Assembly (NCBI GenBank): GCA_013399115.1
Contig: VXAA01000846.1
Coordinates: 448,447-512,446, forward strand
From: Anseranas semipalmata
Lineage: Eukaryota; Chordata; Aves; Anseriformes; Anseranatidae
DNA length: 64,000 bases
Direction: 5' to 3'
Part shown: piece after piece, positions 22,794 through 64,000 of the stretch
Position numbering within the stretch: the first letter of the stretch is position 1
Layout: every line of letters starts with the position of its first letter
The notes under the pieces: generated by a model
Seen by the model: the letters and a program-made list of their open reading frames with translations, nothing else
Database searches by the model: none
What the model was told of the DNA's origin: nothing
Position numbers and translations under genes: made by a program

Positions 22794-22799
22794 ATTAAA
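22794..22799 (+). promoter_or_regulatory. PITRM1: possible PITRM1 polyadenylation signal ATTAAA
   Basis: ATTAAA, the commonest variant signal, 267 nt after the PITRM1 stop. No AATAAA occurs on the + strand between the stop and 24392, so this is the best candidate in an AT-rich tract. Chance occurrence is easy here. Confidence 0.35.
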
Positions 22800-23541
22800 T
22801 ATTTTTGTATATGTAGAACTCCAGAGTTTTAAATGGTATTTGTTTGAAATCATGTCTGCTGTTGGATATATAAAGAACTATGTCTCATACTACAGATTTC
22901 ATTCTTTGGTGTGCTAATTCCAGCTTCCTTTGCATAAACCGCCAGTTTTGTGACAGTACATTCCACCTCACATCAAGCCAAGTTTGTAGTGATTAGCAGT
23001 GTAGTGGGCAAATCACTAATGAATCAGTGTATAGTGTATTTAAATGCAGGTTTTAGCTCATTTATTTGGGCAACATTCAGTCAAATTTTGATAAGACAGG
23101 GTCTAGTACTTAAATTTTTTGTTATCACCTAGTTAACAAGTTGGCACAAGGAAACATTTTGGCTGTTTGTTAACCTAATTTTAAAAATTAATTTTACCCT
23201 TTTCCATCATTATGGAGAGTTTCTATTGCCTTAAAAAAGCTGAAAGGAAATGTGAAACAAGGACCTCATTATGCTTTTCTGCATCTGTTTTTTTCCTGAA
23301 AAATAGTTATTCCCGTATAAGGAAAAGGGATGCATATTTACTAGCTTAAATGCAAAGAAGCAATGAAAGACAACTTGCACTGCTGTGGTTCCTGCCTGGT
23401 TAGGGAATTTATTTAGGATAGTTGCTTTTTTTTCTTTCACTTGAGTCTATAGAGAATCCTTCAGGAAGCATTTTTGCCCATGGGTTTAGAGGCAGGTGAA
23501 TACATTTTGACATATCACATTCATGATGTCTGCAACAGTAC

Positions 23542-23547
23542 TTTATT
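23542..23547 (-). promoter_or_regulatory. PFKP: PFKP polyadenylation signal AATAAA
   Basis: TTTATT on the + strand reads AATAAA on the - strand, 359 nt beyond the PFKP stop. A nearer AATAAA at 23718-23723 could give a shorter 3'UTR. Which is used cannot be told from sequence. Confidence 0.5.
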
Positions 23548-23905
23548 TCACTTCAGATACATTAAGCACAGTCTGTAACTCAACACAAAACTAGCCATCT
23601 ACACTTATTTTTGGGTGTAAGTACTCTGAAACAAAGTGCAGTAGGTGAGTAACTTACAGAGTGCATAGAACAATGTTGCACTTTTTGTTAAGGGTGGTAT
23701 CAGTAAAATGGTGCTTTTTTATTATGCTGGGGGTGTTTCAAACATAACACAAATATAGGACAAAGAATCTGTGTGACATCTGAATGTCTTGTTTCACATA
23801 AAGTGCTGGTACAATAACTTAAATGTTACAAAACAAAGCTGTAACGATTCTAAAGCATTGTTACTCACAATGTGCATCTATTACAACAATCTAAAAATGA
23901 TCTCT

Positions 23906-62472
<38,567 letters not shown>

Positions 62473-64000
62473 CTGATAAGAAAAAGCAAAATCACGTTGT
62501 TATAGGTTATTTTTTGTGTGTGTACAAATTTTCAGTGTCTTTAAAAACAAATTAAAAAAAAAAAAAAAACATTAATTCATTCCTAAAGAAAGACAATGAG
62601 CAGCATCTATTAAACCATTAAGGCAGTGCAATCAGTCCATGAATATGAAGGGTGCAGAACTATTTACTTTAATATAATAATGATATGAATGCCAGTAGGC
62701 GTGTCAGTCAGTGATTAAATTGTTGCCTATTGTAAGACAGCATTGTAAAAGTAACAGCTACTAAACCAGAAAGAGAAATTCATTTCACAATGAACATTCA
62801 ACCAATTTAGCTTCTTCAAAGGAGAAATTATGCTACAACAGCTCTTTTTCCTGAGCTCTCCAAACAACAGAAGTGTGTATACACAGTATTCCGCCAGGAG
62901 TGCAGCCAAAGCTCCTGACATTGACAGGTGCCACTTAAAAGGAAAGAAAGTAGCAGCAGGAAGTTAATATGAGAAATGCTTTTTGGACCCATTTCACAGA
63001 AAATAAAAATGCCTATATGCCACTTTGCTTCCCTGAAATGTAAGCTCACACTGGAATTCTCTGCTCACACATCTGACAAAGTATACTAATATGAAGTATT
63101 ACATTCAAGTCTAAAGATCAAACTTGATCTCCTGAGCAACAGTGAAAGTTCCACTGGTCCCCCTACATTTGTTAAATGAATTTCTATCATAATCCATCCC
63201 TTCAGATATTGTGTTACCTTACTCATTATTCAGGAAGTTCCCAAAAGTAATATACTAATTGCTTTTATACCACTTAAAAAAGCATAGGGGATTATCCAAG
63301 CCTGAGGACAGAAGCAGCAGTTAGGCTACACTGAAAGAATTAGCCTCAGCACATCAGCTGAAAAGGAATGCCAGAAACACGACAATTTCTCCAAATCTGC
63401 TGTTTTCAATAATATCAAAATAGCAAAGTAGTAGATCAGCTCTGCTGTTAATGTAGGTGTTAAGTGTTCGTCAATCTGAGATATAAGAACTGGATAACCA
63501 GAATATGTAAACCCACAACATAGTAAGCCATAAAGACCTATCCCTACAATATCTACCATTATTGAAAAAAATACTGAGCTATAAATGCTTACTTGTCTAA
63601 ATAAAGAATGAGACTGAGGTTTTCTCAAAGATTTACTAATGAGGAACATACCAGAAAGTTCCTGAAGTTGGCTAACGTTAAAAAAAAAGTCTGCCAAAAT
63701 CGAAAGTCATGGAAACTGCTTTGTTGTTTGCATAATGTCACTTAGACTTAAGATTAAAATCATAACTAACCATGTTCTCCCACAAATTCTGTATTAGGAA
63801 ATAATAGCAAGAATTCTCTCACTACCCCTCTGCCTTGTGGCAGAGCATGGAAAAGTTCTCGAATGCCAAGACAGCAAAAAGCACAGCTCTGGAACAGTAT
63901 CTGGATAATGCCAAGGAAAAGCTGAGAATTTCTTCTGACACACTGTACTGAAAGGAAAGTTAGCACGCTAAGTTTCAGATTAAAACAAATCTACTACTCA
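62473..64000 (-). other. PFKP intron 1 (3' part)
   Basis: Runs to the window edge. Exon 1, which should encode the N-terminus up to the GGDAQ loop, was not found here. No repeat is recognised. Confidence 0.75.

Larger units (their letters stand above)
22528..23905. other. convergent 3' region between PITRM1 and PFKP stops
   Basis: The 1.38 kb between the two stop codons holds the PITRM1 3'UTR (+) on the left and the PFKP 3'UTR (-) on the right. No other gene or repeat was recognised; small ORFs here look like noise. Confidence 0.85.

Overview
The window is nuclear DNA from a vertebrate, most likely a bird. Small coding exons with GT-AG borders are scattered through AT-rich introns, and the recognisable interspersed repeats are nearly all CR1 LINE fragments, the dominant avian retrotransposon. 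The species cannot be fixed from the sequence alone. Nothing prokaryotic or plasmid-like is present: no operons, CRISPR arrays or tRNA genes were seen.

Two protein-coding genes lie tail to tail. On the + strand, from the left edge to about 22.5 kb, is the 3' part of PITRM1 (presequence protease PreP, a mitochondrial M16C metalloprotease). Nineteen exons (742-22527) read in phase to a TGA stop; the exons with the zinc-binding HXXEH domain lie upstream of the window. On the - strand, from 62472 down to 23906, are exons 2 to 22 of PFKP (platelet-type ATP-dependent 6-phosphofructokinase); exon 1 is beyond the right edge. The two stop codons are 1.38 kb apart. The pairing agrees with the PFKP-PITRM1 neighbourhood known on human chromosome 10p15.

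The most interesting feature is in PFKP: exon 16 exists in two complete versions, 16A (39857-40009) and 16B (33834-33986). Both are exactly 153 nt, phase 0-0, with GT-AG borders, and they encode 51-residue segments about 63% identical. This segment carries part of the fructose-2,6-bisphosphate site in the C-terminal regulatory half. 16A looks PFKP-like, while 16B looks closer to the liver isoform PFKL. The layout suggests a mutually exclusive exon pair that would make two PFKP enzymes with different allosteric half-sites.

The second striking feature is a 1,041-bp uninterrupted homopyrimidine block (18025-19065) in a PITRM1 intron, built of about 36 near-perfect copies of a 28-bp unit. Its lack of stop codons in every frame creates long spurious ORFs. 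Other contents are CR1 fragments (4597-5310, 12660-12785, 16050-16202, 20955-21052, 36765-36827, 52330-53640, 58371-58492, 60525-60830), a few microsatellites, long A/T homopolymers and a 17-base assembly gap inside a poly-T run. The two genes have no shared pathway: one clears presequence peptides in the mitochondrial matrix, the other commits sugar to glycolysis in the cytosol.
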